Shown: piece after piece, positions 23,771 to 36,502 of the stretch
How positions within the stretch are numbered: position 1 is the first letter of the stretch
Layout: each line of letters begins with the position of its first letter
Origin: Carallia brachiata
Taxonomy: Eukaryota > Streptophyta > Magnoliopsida > Malpighiales > Rhizophoraceae
Assembly (NCBI GenBank): GCA_021464245.1
Contig: JADCRB010000007.1
Coordinates: 4,621,125-4,685,124 of the forward strand
DNA: 64,000 nucleotides
Reading direction: 5' to 3'
Made by a program: the position numbers and the translations under genes
Notes under the pieces: model-generated
Seen by the model: only the letters and a program-made list of their open reading frames with translations
Databases searched by the model: none
Told to the model about the DNA's origin: nothing

Positions 23771-26700
23771 ATAATTTGGTTTAGATTTAGAATATTTAAA
23801 AAAAAAGTGACGTCGTGCTTAATTCACCATAATTTTTTTATTTTAATAAACATCAAGAATGGGAGAACCTAAGAAAATGTGTTTTGGTCGTTGGCTTCAC
23901 TAATATTTTGTTTTGTTGGTAACAAAAAAAAAGAAAATAAATAAATGATATCCCACAAACTTATTACAAAAGATTGCACTGGACCACACTAAAATCATAA
24001 TCATGTATGTTGATTTTTTCTGATTGAGATACAAATATACCTTCAACACTTGATCTTTTTTAAATAGGCTATCTTTTTCTTTTCTTTTTTTCAAACAGAC
24101 CCCTAACATTATCGTTGTTAGATAATTTTTTTAAAAAATTAGTAGTACACGTGGAGGAAGTAGTGACACCCATGATGTGAAAATATTTTTAAAAATTAAA
24201 AATGATGAGAATTATGGGTTTTTTTTTTTTTTGCAGAAAAGATGAGAATTATTGTTGGTTTCACTAATATTAACGAATTTTGACAATTTTCATGATTTTA
24301 TCATTATTATTTTTAATAATCCTCCAAATGTATTTCAATTGTCTACATAATTAACAGTCAATTTATATACTAGGTTACCGCTGAGGGTAATCTAACAAAA
24401 TCCTAGGGGACCTATTTAAATAAAGCATCAAATTAATCAAGTACCTCTTTGCGCTTTTTTTCATCTTTATATACTAATTATTATTAGCGAGAAAATGCTT
24501 GGCGGAGAGTTCTTGTACCATATATCTTCTTTTTTAAGGTACGGAGTAAACCGGACTATTTTAAACCTTAATTTTCTGTTTGGTAGGAATCTTACTATCT
24601 GAGGAATATAATGCGTACAATGTTAAGTATAATTAGCTATAAAATTTCTCGACAAAATGACACAGCTAATAAACTGGCAGCTAGAAATGGCCATTAGATG
24701 GCTAACTAATTAATATTGTGAATGTGGTCACGTACTCGCTACCCGTATGACAATGAAGAGCTAGCTACCTTTTTTTCGTGCTTAGCTTAAATTGTAAAGA
24801 TCGACTGGACACGGAAGAGATTTTTAACATTATCCAAAAAATAAAATATTAACTGTGAGACTCAGCTGGTCATTAACTTTTATGATGAAAGAAGAAATAA
24901 TGTTGCGATTCTTATCATTTTTTTTTTTTGAATAGCACGATTCTTATCATTTTGGACTTATCTTTTTTTTTGTTTGTGTGGATATTAACCTTCCTCCCAA
25001 CCCAAATAATAATAATAATAATAAAAAAGTATTGATTAAAATTTAATACGAAAATGCCAACAAAAAAAAGTGATATTAAAAGTTTACCATGATCAAAGAT
25101 AGCCGCATCTCACTTTTTTGGTTTACCTGCCCAACTAACCTTTTGCGTGTACTAATTAAGAATATCAATTCTTTCAAGCACAAGGACAAAAGGTCAAAAT
25201 AATGTAAGGAAACAAAAAATATTGAAAACCTTATTCTACCCACTCTCACATTAGATATAATTGTAATGTGTTTAACAATTACCCATAATCTGGTGGCAAG
25301 TACATATATGGACATCGACATTAGACGCAGCTGGCCAAAATCGAGATGAGAGGCAAAAGGGAAATCCATTTTAAATTATAAAAATAATATGTTGTTCAAC
25401 CCAAATTGGTTGTCCAGAAATGCAGCAAGCATTTTGTTGGAAAATATGAGCTCCATGTAAACATATTTAAGAAAAAAAAAAAAGAATAGCATTTGCCTTC
25501 ACTTTTCAAGCTAATTACTAATTATTGAAAATGTGTCCCAAAAATAATTGTTGGTGGGTAGTCCAATAATATTCTTTAACCTATAAATAAATCATAAATG
25601 GCCATTGAAGCAAATGGGAAAAGCGGAAAAACCAACCTTTAAAGCTTTTCTCTCCCACTTTCTCCCTTTAGTATTTTAGTATTTTAGAATTATATTCGCT
25701 AATTGTGACAGAGGTGAATTACTCAGATCAAAAATTTAAAATATTAAATGCACTCTTTTTAAATTTATAATTTTAATATTTTAGATATATACTCTCTAAT
25801 CATCATTAAAGTGAATTTTTTGAATAAAAAACACAATATTTTAAAATATTAAATATTCATTTGAGATCAAACCTTTATAGTTTTCAGTAAGATTAAGACA
25901 ATTCTTGAAATCAAGTCCTTACAATTCTCACTGGAATTAAGACGGTTGCTTGAAATCAATTCTCAACGCTCAGTGAATTTTTTTTTTTTTTTAGATCAAG
26001 GTCACGTGACCCTTAAAAAAATTATAAAGAAACATTACCGTAAAATTTACACAAAAATCTGACTCCACAAAATTTAAAATTCTTATTTATAATTTATAAT
26101 TATATTTTTAGAATCTAATTATTTTAAAACTCAAAATTTATAGTCACACCGTTGCAACGATTTTTTATCAGCAATTGGACCAGTAATCTAACTTGTACAA
26201 TACGAAGGTAAATAATAATAGCAGAAATTAATGACAGTTGAATTGTGTGGCAGTATGCATATGTTTGCATGTATATAGAGAGAGAACAATATTAATCAGG
26301 AAATGAAATATATATTCCAAGGCTGAGGAAATATTTTTTTTATTTTTTTTCATATATGTTTTTGATAAAAATGGATAAAATAAAATAATATATGTTATGA
26401 TTTCAAAAAAAAAAAGTATTGATGAATTACAAGTATCAAATAATGACTGAGATTTTCAAAATAATATAGTACCAAATTAATACGGGAATTGCGAGAGACG
26501 ATGGAAAATTAATCTAGAAAATACATAGATATTCACGACAAAATCAAAACTACAAGACTATTGAACCAATAGACCATGCCAGGTGCAGTTGGTAGTATTT
26601 GGAGTGTCTATTTATGTATTGATCTAATTTTAAATTCTTACAATGCAATCTCTTTCTTATTGCAAGCTATGCGTGCTCGTTGCTTACTTAGGTTTAAAAT

Positions 26701-27550
26701 TTATTAAGATCGAGGTTAGCCGTGAAAATGGCAATTTGGCTCAACAGTGATTGAGTGGTCAGTTTGCCCTATAAGATAGTTGAACAAATATTAAAAAATA
26801 GAAGTTACTTCAATCTTAATATACGGATACTATAACTGACGTATCTGCAAGTATCTTTTTTATTGACTATAAAAGAAAAAACCAATAGGGAGTACTGCCC
26901 ATAAATTTACTCTCACAGTAAATTAAAATTATAAATTTTAAAGTTGAAATGTAAGGTTAAGCATAATAAAGCATTTAATAAAAACAAATATAAAACTTAA
27001 AAAGATCAAATTTGGAAAACTGAGAACATTAATCAACCTCAGAAAGCATGTCCCCCATCTCTTTTCCTTCTTATTAAAGCTCATGATACTTATTTTCACC
27101 TTCTAAAATGTGTACATCATTCATACTGAAGACTGTAAGAGGGAATCTTTCAGGGGTTTTGCATATATATATATAATATATAGTAAATGCAACCAATCCA
27201 TTAGTCTTTCAACATTTCATATAGCAATAGGAAAAAGTTAGGTACACAATGGTATACACATAAATGTTTTTTTTTTTTGTTGAAAATTTAAAAGTTTAAG
27301 GTCAAAGATTTAGAATACAAAATTTAAAATAATACTCATTCAAACTCAAATTTTAATTTTTAAAAAAATTAATGATAAAATATTAAAACGCGATAACTTG
27401 GTACATCACATTCAGTGTTTACGGTAGCGTCATAGCAGTATATATGTGAGCAAGTTGTCTTTCTAAGTCCCATTTCATTTACTCTCTTTCTCTCCTTCCC
27501 TCTCTCTGTCTTTCTCATAATTCCCCAACCCAATTGATCAAGCTTCTTGC
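23771..27550. other. long AT-rich spacer upstream of the TBL gene
   Basis: There is no supported gene. It includes AAT repeats near 25005-25022, the words TTTTTTTGAATAGCACGATTCTTATC near 24920 with a partial repeat of the last part, and a pyrimidine-rich patch (27480-27517) just before the TBL gene that may be its core promoter or leader. Confidence 0.4.
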
Positions 27551-27551
27551 A

Positions 27552-30500
27552 ATGGAGCTTACCAACAAGAAATTCCCAAACTACGAAAGACACCACTAAT
27601 ACTCCTAGTAACCTTAGTCATATTCATTTCTATATGTTATCCTTTACTGGGGTACCCCTTATATTTGTTGAAAATTTTTTCCAAATCAACATCTAGACCT
27701 TCCAACATTGCGATACATGATTCAACAAACATACCACTAACTGAGGGATGTGATCTATTCTCCGGAGAATGGGTGCCGGATCCTGATGCCCCGTATTACA
27801 CAAACACAACATGTTGGGCGATACATGAGTATCAAAATTGCATGAAATATGGAAGACCCGATACCGGGTTCATGAAGTGGAGATGGAAGCCACATGGATG
27901 CGAGTTGCCGATTTTCGACCCGGTTCAGTTCCTTGAGATTGTTAGAGGCAAGTCCATGGCCTTTGTTGGAGACTCCGTGGGTCGAAACCAAATGCAGTCG
28001 TTAATATGCCTCCTATCAAAGGTACGTAATTTCCCTTTATAAACTTGCCAATATCCGTAAATTTGCTGCTTTTATTTATATTAAGTGAAACACGGCTTCA
28101 GATAGATAGAAGTAAATAATTACACTGTATCATTCAATAGATCCAATAATTTTATCATTTTTTTTATTTTTCATAAATTTAATTATTCAACTATTCATAT
28201 TATTTTATAAATATTTTAGAACTACCTAAATAAAGTCATCAAGTTTTAAATTTCCTTACATTAATTGATAATTTTGTTGTTTCTTAACTTCATCATTTTA
28301 AATGCATGCAATTATGCAACAAATGAAAGCGTGAGCGTAATTGCAATGGGCTAATGGCAAATGGGTGTTCTTGGTTGAATCTATAACAACTGTATGTCGG
28401 TGACAAATTCGGGTTTTAAATTTAGGGAAAAGTTTGTTTGTTTGATTTTTTGGCCCAACAGAGTGTATAAAAAGTAATAAGCATTAAATTTTAAGTAACA
28501 GAGTTTACATTTTTAGTAACAAAATTTTATCACTGAATTTTTTATTATTTAAAATATATATGTTATTATCAGAAATTATAGGGTTGTTTATCCCAAAACA
28601 ATCTCTCAAACTCATTTTCTCGGGCACTGAAACTGCACTCTTAATTTAATTACTTGAAGTACAGTAAGCGATATTCTCAAACATTTGACTAAATTCCTTT
28701 TTGCGTGAGAGAGAGGTGGAAGTAAACAATTTCATAGCTTTCCTTTTTTATCATCTTTAGTTTTCAAGTTATTAGGAAAATTATGGCAAATATGATAAAA
28801 TGAACTTGTTTGGTGTCCCATGAATCTTTAACTAATTTTCACAGACATCTTTTAGTTTGATTGAATATTAGAACACTTTTGATTGGCACCATGTTTTTTA
28901 GTTGACCTAATTCATTATGCCATTCCCGGAGTAGGATTAGGTAATAACATATGACTGGCACGAACATGTAATATCACTTAAGCGATCCAACATATAGAGG
29001 GCATGCGATGGAATGTTCTTTAATGTGAATTTGGAATTCTTTCCAGTTAATCTATAACTTTTCATTCGATAAATTGAACCCATAATTAAATTAGGTTTTA
29101 ACCATGCTTCATGACGGTATTATATTATATTTAGCTCTGGTTATATGTAATGTCCTGTCGGTCAGGCTTAAGCTCAACGCCTACGGAAAAGTGTTACAAG
29201 CATTTAAAAAAAAATACCCGTAATATGTCTGTAAATTTCACCAATTAATTCAATTTTTTACTTGAAAAAGATTGAACGTGAAGACTGCAACACGTACATA
29301 CGTTGTATAAATAGGCGAAACTTGACTAATAGTGATGAAATATTTTAAACCGACAGATATTAATAAAATAAAATGGCAGTTTTTTTACCCCTTCTTTGGG
29401 AAAGAAGAAAACTAGAAGGAAGGAATGAAGGAACGAAGAGCGATTGGGCGTACCGCGTACAGGGTGTGTTTGGTAAGTTAAATGGGGAGCATGAAATTGT
29501 GGCGGGAAGGAGTTTGATTTTTTTTAAATAAATATCGACTTTAAGTTTTGTGTATAGAGAAAATAGACGCTGAGAAAGTTTTATCTCTTTTAATGGGTCT
29601 ATCAGCTCGAATTAAATTAATTAAAATTTAATGAATTTTTAAATGCCAAGACTTTCAAATTAAAAAAAAAAAAAAATTGTGATGGGGCCAAGTGCATTTC
29701 GTGGGCCGCCACAAAAGTTGGTTCCCCAATACGTGCAGCGGCCTTCTTTTTTTTTTATTTTTTATTTTTTTCAAGTCAAAATTACTTTTATGACCTTAAG
29801 AACTTTTTTTATTATTACTTTTAAAAGATAAATTAGAAATTATATATCTATTATTTTCATTCCTCTTAATTTTTCCACTAATTTACAAACAAAGTATTTT
29901 TAAACTTTTTTCTCACATTATATTCTCTCAAATATAAAAAAAAATGAAATACATTCTTTTTTTTCAACATTCATTCCTTACATTCTCTTTTTTTTTTTTT
30001 ACATTTTTCTCTCTCTCTCTCTCTCTCCTTTTTTCCCTGAATAAAGAGTGAAAGAGCAAATTAAATGAAGATAGTTAATCAATCATAAATCGCAATGTCT
30101 CTCAAGTCAGAAGCAAGACTGGCGACTGGAAACCATTGGAATTATCCATTTCATAAGATTAATTGTTTCACGTGAATTAGTTAATTAGTTTTAGCTAAGA
30201 TTTAAATTCGAAATATTTAAATTTGGAGGTAATTTTAATATTAATTTAACTTTAACTTGATGAAATAGAAAAAAAAAAAAAAAAAAACAGACAATATGAA
30301 GAGATCATATTGTGCATAATTTATCTTCTTTTTTTTTTTTTTTTTTTGATGTTGCAGGTGGAATATCCCGTAGACGTATCATATGCATCGAAGGAGCAAT
30401 TCAAGCGTTTCAGATACACAACCTACGATTTCAACCTTGTCCAATTTTGGTCACCCCAGCTAGTAAAATTGACACAAGAAGATGCGGACGGACCAAACCA

Positions 30501-31149
30501 CACCGGCCTATTCAACCTCTACCTGGATGAATTCGACGATGAATGGGCGACCGAGATCGAGGAATTTGACTACGTGATCATCGGTGCCGGCCATTGGTTC
30601 TTCCGTCCATCCATATACTACGAAGACCACAAACTCGTTGGCTGCCGCTATTGCCTTCTAGACAATGTCACGGACTTGCCAATGTCCTATGGCTACCGCA
30701 AGGCATTCAGAACAGCATTTAGACTTATTAATAGTCTAAAAAATTTCAAAGGGGTAACGTTTCTTAGAACATTTGCACCATCACATTTTGAAAATGGGGA
30801 GTGGAATAAAGGTGGGAATTGTTTGAGGACAAGGCCTTTTAGGAGCAATGAGACAAGGTTGGAGGGTACCGAGTTGGAGCTTTACTTAACACAAGTGGAG
30901 GAGTTTAGGATTGCAGAGAGGGAAGGGAGAAAGCAGGGCAAGAGGTTTAGGTTACTTGACACCACAAATGTTATGTGGCTGAGACCAGATGGCCACCCAA
31001 GTAGGTATGGGCATTGGCCACAGGAAAATGTGACACTTTATAATGATTGTGTGCATTGGTGCTTGCCTGGACCAATTGACACATGGAACCAATTCTTACT
31101 GGAGATGCTGAAGATTGAGAATCAAAGATTAAATATGTACAAAATTTAA
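27552..31149 (+). CDS. TRICHOME BIREFRINGENCE-LIKE (TBL) protein, probable polysaccharide O-acetyltransferase; start codon out of frame
   Basis: TBL proteins are Golgi type II membrane proteins that acetylate wall polysaccharides. Exon 1 ends at 28021 and exon 2 is 30358-31149, with an intron of about 2.3 kb and phase 0. A hydrophobic anchor ([15 protein letters not shown], about 27590-27634) is followed by the TBL-type [11 protein letters not shown], the catalytic GDS box ([10 protein letters not shown]), and near the C-terminus the DGHPS motif and CVHWCLPGP. The features fit the TBL19-22 subgroup, which is inference. Oddity: the only plausible ATG, at 27552 (MELTNK), is in another frame and stops after 15 codons. 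The anchor frame is open from 27521 but has no ATG before the conserved region, so the copy has lost a base near 27569, uses an unseen 5' exon or holds a sequence error. Confidence 0.85.
28022..30357 (+). other. large intron of the TBL gene
   Basis: The borders are AAAG|GTACGT and TTGCAG|GTGG. It contains a (CT)n tract near 30010-30028, long T and A runs, and no recognised gene. Its AT-rich repeats may be transposon relics. Confidence 0.8.
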
Positions 31150-33785
31150 GTCTTTTTTTTTTTTTTTCAAGTTGGTTGGTCAATTGTGTTGTATTGAGTG
31201 GTTCTATTTTAGTCTGTTTGTTCTTTTTGGGTTATCCATTGCAATGGTCACTCCATTATTGTCTGTCATGTATATGCATCAATCTTGAAACTACACGTTC
31301 TTAATTGCCCAATAACATGTGATGTATCTCATGCTCTTCCACAACTCACATTCCTCAAGACTCTGTCGATTCGAGGCATGAAGGGAATGGTCGATTGCAA
31401 AGCGTTGGGGGAGGAAGCGGAGGAGAAGGCGGCTGTAACTCATGAATTGCGAGTAACAGTGGACGTACTTGTGTTGCTTTTTAGTAAACGTCATTGGGAT
31501 GTTGTCTTCTTCTTCACTGTAATAAGAGTGGCTAGGGCATGTTGGGAGCAGAGAAGGTAAGCAAGTAGTAGGAGTTGGACTATTGCTTTTTTCGGCGAGA
31601 GGCTTTCATCCTCCAGCCCCCGACGAAGCCAGAGCCTAGTGTGTGGGGTATATTTCTCTCACCACTTGGGCTTACGCCCACCCACAGAGCTAGAGGCTTG
31701 CTCGTGTGTGACTCTGTAACAATAATTTTCCAATGGGCTTGGCTTTCACTGTGGCTCCTGTTGTGGCCTCGACACATCGTTGCCTTAAATTGGGCTTTTT
31801 TATGTAATGGGCTTTGGACCCCCACTTCACGAGCCTGGAGAAGGAGAATGGCACCTATAAGTCCACGGAAGAAGGATACGGCCTAGTGGGCTAGAGGACT
31901 AACTGAATTTACTGATGGGGTGGCACCAGGAGGAGAGCAACAGTGCGGCAGTGAATGCATATACTATTCAGCAGCTTTGATGGGTTTAGCATATGGAGAT
32001 TGAAGATACTTACATGGCTGCTATTGGATCAATGCTTGCTGGCTGCAATGGAGATTCATGCAGCACAAACGTGGTGGCATGTGAGAGATGGTAGTAATAT
32101 GTATCAAGAACATTATAGTGGAGAGAATATTATTTTGCTTCGGATTGGGCTTTCAGTTGCTGCCTTCATTGCCTTTCACTGAATTTTTGTTCTCTGATGT
32201 TGGCTTTGCCAGTTTTACGAAGAGAAGGTTTTTGAAAAAGCTTTGCATCAAATATTTATGGATTAGACAATCAAAATTCAAAGAAACGATTCTTTATTTG
32301 GGTAGGGACATGTGCACTTATTTTGGCTTGAAACTGCAAGCAAGAAAACTCATTTTCAATCATTAGCTCAACAACCTTTTTATTTGTTTGTCAAATATTT
32401 TTTTTAAATTCACTATATTTTTAAGTAGTATTAAAATAATTAAGTAATTTATCTGATAATATTTAATAATTTATTTTTTTTTAGGTATATAACACTTTAA
32501 TCCGACTTTTGATTTCATTTAAAAAATTATACTAAGTTTTTTTTTTTTTGACATAAAGAAACCAGTAAATCGTTGTGTGGAAGACCCCTAAGGCAACAAT
32601 GCCAACCATTAAATGACAAAACAAATCATGATAAATCAAATGCAAACAATATTGAGATGATTTTTACTTTTTAGTTGATCATAATTTCCCTCAGTCAACA
32701 AGTTCGACAAACTGGGAGTTGATTACTCTCCGACACGAAGGAAAAGTTGTGGCAAATTTAAAGATTAATTATTACAAACTAAGAAACGTCCTTCAAAATT
32801 CATATACTACTATGAGAATATTTACCCACAAATAAATCCTAACCGAGTAATCAGCGTGTGCCTTGACTCTGTAAGATATATCTGCCATCTTAATAGGTTA
32901 AAGTCAAAGATGTATATGTTTTCCCGCATTACATAGGGAAGCTCTTTTTGAACGGCTTACATGGGGAAGTTTGCTCCTGTCAAGAAAATAAAATGATTTT
33001 ATATAGGTAAATAAAAAATATAAACTTTTTTTTATGATGATACCAGGCCTCGATCCCCCAACCAATACAAGCGTGTACTAGGGGGCCTGCCATCATGGCA
33101 AGTAAATATAAAATATGAATTTAAATCAATGCAATTCCACCCGTAATATAATTAGCCAGAAAAAGAGAACTTAAAACAATATGTTATGTTGCTAAAAGCC
33201 CTTTAATCCTTCAAAAATTTTACTGCTTTTTCCCCTTCGCAGCAAGGAAAAGAAGACAAAAATTGAACAGCTAGGAGACAAAAAGGAAACTTCCACGGCC
33301 CTTGCTTATTAGAGTATTACTTTGCTATGGCCATGAATTTGTTACTGAAATATGAGAGTATGCTGTAAAGTCTCTGTTTATACGGTGAGATGAGGATATC
33401 AACCTATTTTTTAAAATTTTTTAAAAGGAAAATTCACAGTACAATTGTACAAACTGCAAAGGGAATTAAAAAAAAAAAGAGAAAAAAGGAGAAAAAAAAA
33501 ACGGAGCTAAGATGTGGTGTGTTATTTTTTTTTTCTATCTGAATTGACAAAGGGGGCTTTGAAAATGCTAATTCTCCCCCCGCCCCCCACTCTTTCTCTC
33601 TCTCCCCGTCTGCACTGTTTCTGACATGTGAAGTCAAGACCAAAAGCCTGTACCGAAGTGCCACCCACGTTTCTTTGCGTATTTGGTGGACAAAACGCCT
33701 CCTCTTTCTCCAATTACCTTGCAAGAAAAAGGCTTTTTCTAGTTATGCGCACCAAATTCCAAGATTCAACTTGTGAAACGCCGTA
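31150..33785. other. spacer between TBL and PERK with a GC-richer island
   Basis: The 31.29-32.25 kb part is less AT-rich than its surroundings. One frame at 31333-31400 reads ALPQLTFLKTLSIRGMKG, which resembles an LRR unit of a resistance protein, but it loses similarity at once. From 31570 no frame looks coding. A T run at 32540-32551 followed by TGACATAAAG could be the 3' end of a minus-strand LINE or SINE. The rest holds nothing I can name. Confidence 0.35.
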
Positions 33786-34395
33786 ATTTCGCAAAAATCT
33801 TGAAGCTGAGGTGGGAGAGAGAGAGAGAGAATGGTGAGACATTCTTGAGCTTTATGCTTTTGGGCAATCTTTCTTTTGGCAATTTGGTCATCTGGGTAAT
33901 GCTACATTTTCCCATCTGAAGCCTCGTGGCTAAAGTGCAAAACTTTGCTCCAAGAAAATCTTGTTTAGGAGCCGAATTGTGTTGGCTAATCTCAGTGTTC
34001 TGAAGTCTTTGATTTTGTCTCTTACTGAGGAATTTAGTCCATCCGTGCTTGGAGGATCTTTTGTTTCCAGTCAATAAGTCAAAGGATATTGTTTTTGCCG
34101 CAGTTTCGAATTGGGTTTGCAATTGCTTGAAGAATTTGACGCTCTGCAGCGGGAAGAAAAAGGATGATTCAGTCATGGGGCTGAATCTTGGCTTGGGAAC
34201 GATTTGTTGCTGCATGTTTTTACAATGAGAAATTGAGTTTTAGACATTGAAGTACTTTGGCATTGATTTGCCAAATTGGCAATATGGAAGTTTAGTTTTG
34301 CTGTAGATTTGGCTTGATGTAGAGATTGCCTCAATTGCATTTATCTTCTTCACCATCAAGCTCTTCACTTTCTTCAGCTCTGGACTACTCCATCA
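33786..34395 (+). promoter_or_regulatory. putative promoter and 5' leader of the PERK gene
   Basis: It contains a GA repeat (33812-33830) and a mixed-composition leader up to the ATG at 34396. An antisense open frame covers much of it but has no protein signature. The transcription start cannot be fixed. Confidence 0.35.
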
Positions 34396-36438
34396 ATGTC
34401 TTCTTCTTCACCGCCATCTCCTTCTTTACCATCAAATTCTACAACCCCACCATCTCCTGCAACATCTCAACCCAAACAGACCACTAATCCCCCAGTTTCC
34501 TCTCCTCCGTCTCAAACTTTAGCTCCACCCCCTCAATCACCCCCGCCAGCGCCCCCTGTTGCTTCCTCTCCTGCCCCACCATTGTCACCACCACCACCAT
34601 CACCACCAACAGTAACAACACCACCACCATCATCTGCACCACCACCAACACCTCCAGTGTCAGCGTCCCCTCCGCCATCCCCTCCTACATCGCCACCTCC
34701 AGCCCCTGTAGTTACTCCACCACCAGCTCCTGCTAATTCTCCACCTCCTCCAATTGTATTGTCTCCACCACCTGTAAGCAGCTCCCCTCCGGCCCCTGCG
34801 TCCCCAACAAATCCTGTGACGTCCCCACCTCCCCAGCAAGCTGTTTCTCCTCCTCCTCCTCCTCCTCCTCCTCCTCCTCCTCCTGCTAATATCCCCCGTC
34901 CCGCCATCAATTTTCCACCCCCACCAGCGGCAAAGCCTCCTAAAAGCTCCCCTGCGCCTCCTCAAGTTACTTCTCCGCCACCAAGTTCTCAACCGGGTAG
35001 TCCTCCATCTGTTCCAAATTCTCCACCTCCTTCAGCGTCCACATTGCCATCACCTCCTCCTTCAGTCCCATCAACATCCTTTCCTCCGCCTGTAGTTTCT
35101 CCTCCAGGTAATTCGTCAACTAGTGGAACTCCTACCTTTGATCCCTTACCTTCTCAGCCCACAGAAAAACCGACTGCAAGGGCAACAAATGATGGCAATG
35201 TCTCTGCAAATACCACACCCACAAATACAGGAGGTCTAAACTCTGGAGGTGCAGTGGCAATAGCCGTTGTGGTTGGTTTTGTGTTACTCGGTCTTGTTGT
35301 TATGGCTGTGTGGTTTGTGCGTAAACCAAAGAGAAGGCAGGCTAATTCGAATATCGGGTACACTATGCCCTCACCTATTGCCTCCTCCCAGACTTCGGGT
35401 AATGGATTCAATTTTGCTGTTTTTAATTTTGCCTTCTCCAAAAATTTTTTTACTCTTAAATAGTCATGTTGTTGCGCAGAGCTTGAAGAAAGTAGATATC
35501 TAGGTACACGAATTTGAATGACAGTAAGGGTTTGATCCCCATTGTTGAGAGGCAATTTAGTCACTCAGCTAAAATTTTTATGGCCTAGGCATTGTTTTGG
35601 CTTTGTTTTGAAGCCAATCAAACCAACCATGAAAGCTATCTTGCCCGCTTGGCTTGGATTCATGTATCACTTTCTGTTCCTTTGCTACTATTAGTCCAAT
35701 GTCAATGGTTGAATGCACGTTCGAATTCTCAATGCTTGATTTCGATATAATAGAAGGCGATTGTTGTGCATTGACATATTTTGGCATCAATATACATCGA
35801 TATCTCTTTAGGCTCCAATAAAATGTTGGAGTCTTCACTTTGTTGTCCTTGATGCTTTCAGTAAACTGGCAAGCATTGTTAAATTCTAGTGCAAACATGC
35901 CAAAAGTACTGAAATTTGTGTTTGCTCTTCAGAGGCATTGTTTCTAAGGCCACATCCCCCAGCTTCTCTTGGAGGAAGCCCTTCTGGCAGTGATTTTGTG
36001 TATTCATCTCCTGAGCCTGGTGGAGTAAGCAATTCAAAGTCATGGTTCACCTATAATGAACTAGTCCAAGCGACAAATGGATTTTCTACACAGAATCTTT
36101 TAGGTGAAGGTGGTTTTGGCTGTGTGTATAAAGGCATTCTGGCAGATGAACGAGAGGTAGCTGTGAAACAATTGAAGATTGGTGGTTCACAGGGAGAGCG
36201 CGAGTTTAGGGCAGAGGTTGAGATTATTAGTCGAGTACATCATCGCCATTTGGTTTCACTTGTGGGTTATTGTATATCTGAGCATCAGAGATTGCTTGTC
36301 TATGACTATGTCCCAAACAATACTCTTCATTACCACCTTCATGGTAAGACTATCTGAGTTTGAAGTCGGTGAACTCCTTTAATTTGAGTTAATCTTCATA
36401 AATGCCTTATCTTCATGCGTATGATTCACAGAAACAGT

Positions 36439-36502
<64 letters not shown>

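Noticed and set aside
31285..31560. LRR-like words (LPQLTFLKTLSIRGMKG) downstream of the TBL gene
   Set aside because: The similarity covers under 25 residues and then ends, so it is too short to call a resistance-gene relic.
33040..33090. tRNA- or SINE-like B-box words (GGATCGAGGCCTGGTATC on the minus strand)
   Set aside because: No A box at the right distance and no cloverleaf could be drawn.
33766..34215. 149-residue minus-strand open frame upstream of the PERK gene
   Set aside because: No domain, no splice or start context. It lies in the likely promoter/leader of PERK and has low-complexity parts.
34533..34992. Gly-rich and Arg-rich minus-strand open frames
   Set aside because: They are antisense shadows of the proline-rich exon 1 of PERK.
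36441..36500. Regular repeats considered as a CRISPR-like array
   Set aside because: It is a simple dinucleotide microsatellite in a plant intron. The 46-bp minisatellite also has no unique spacers.
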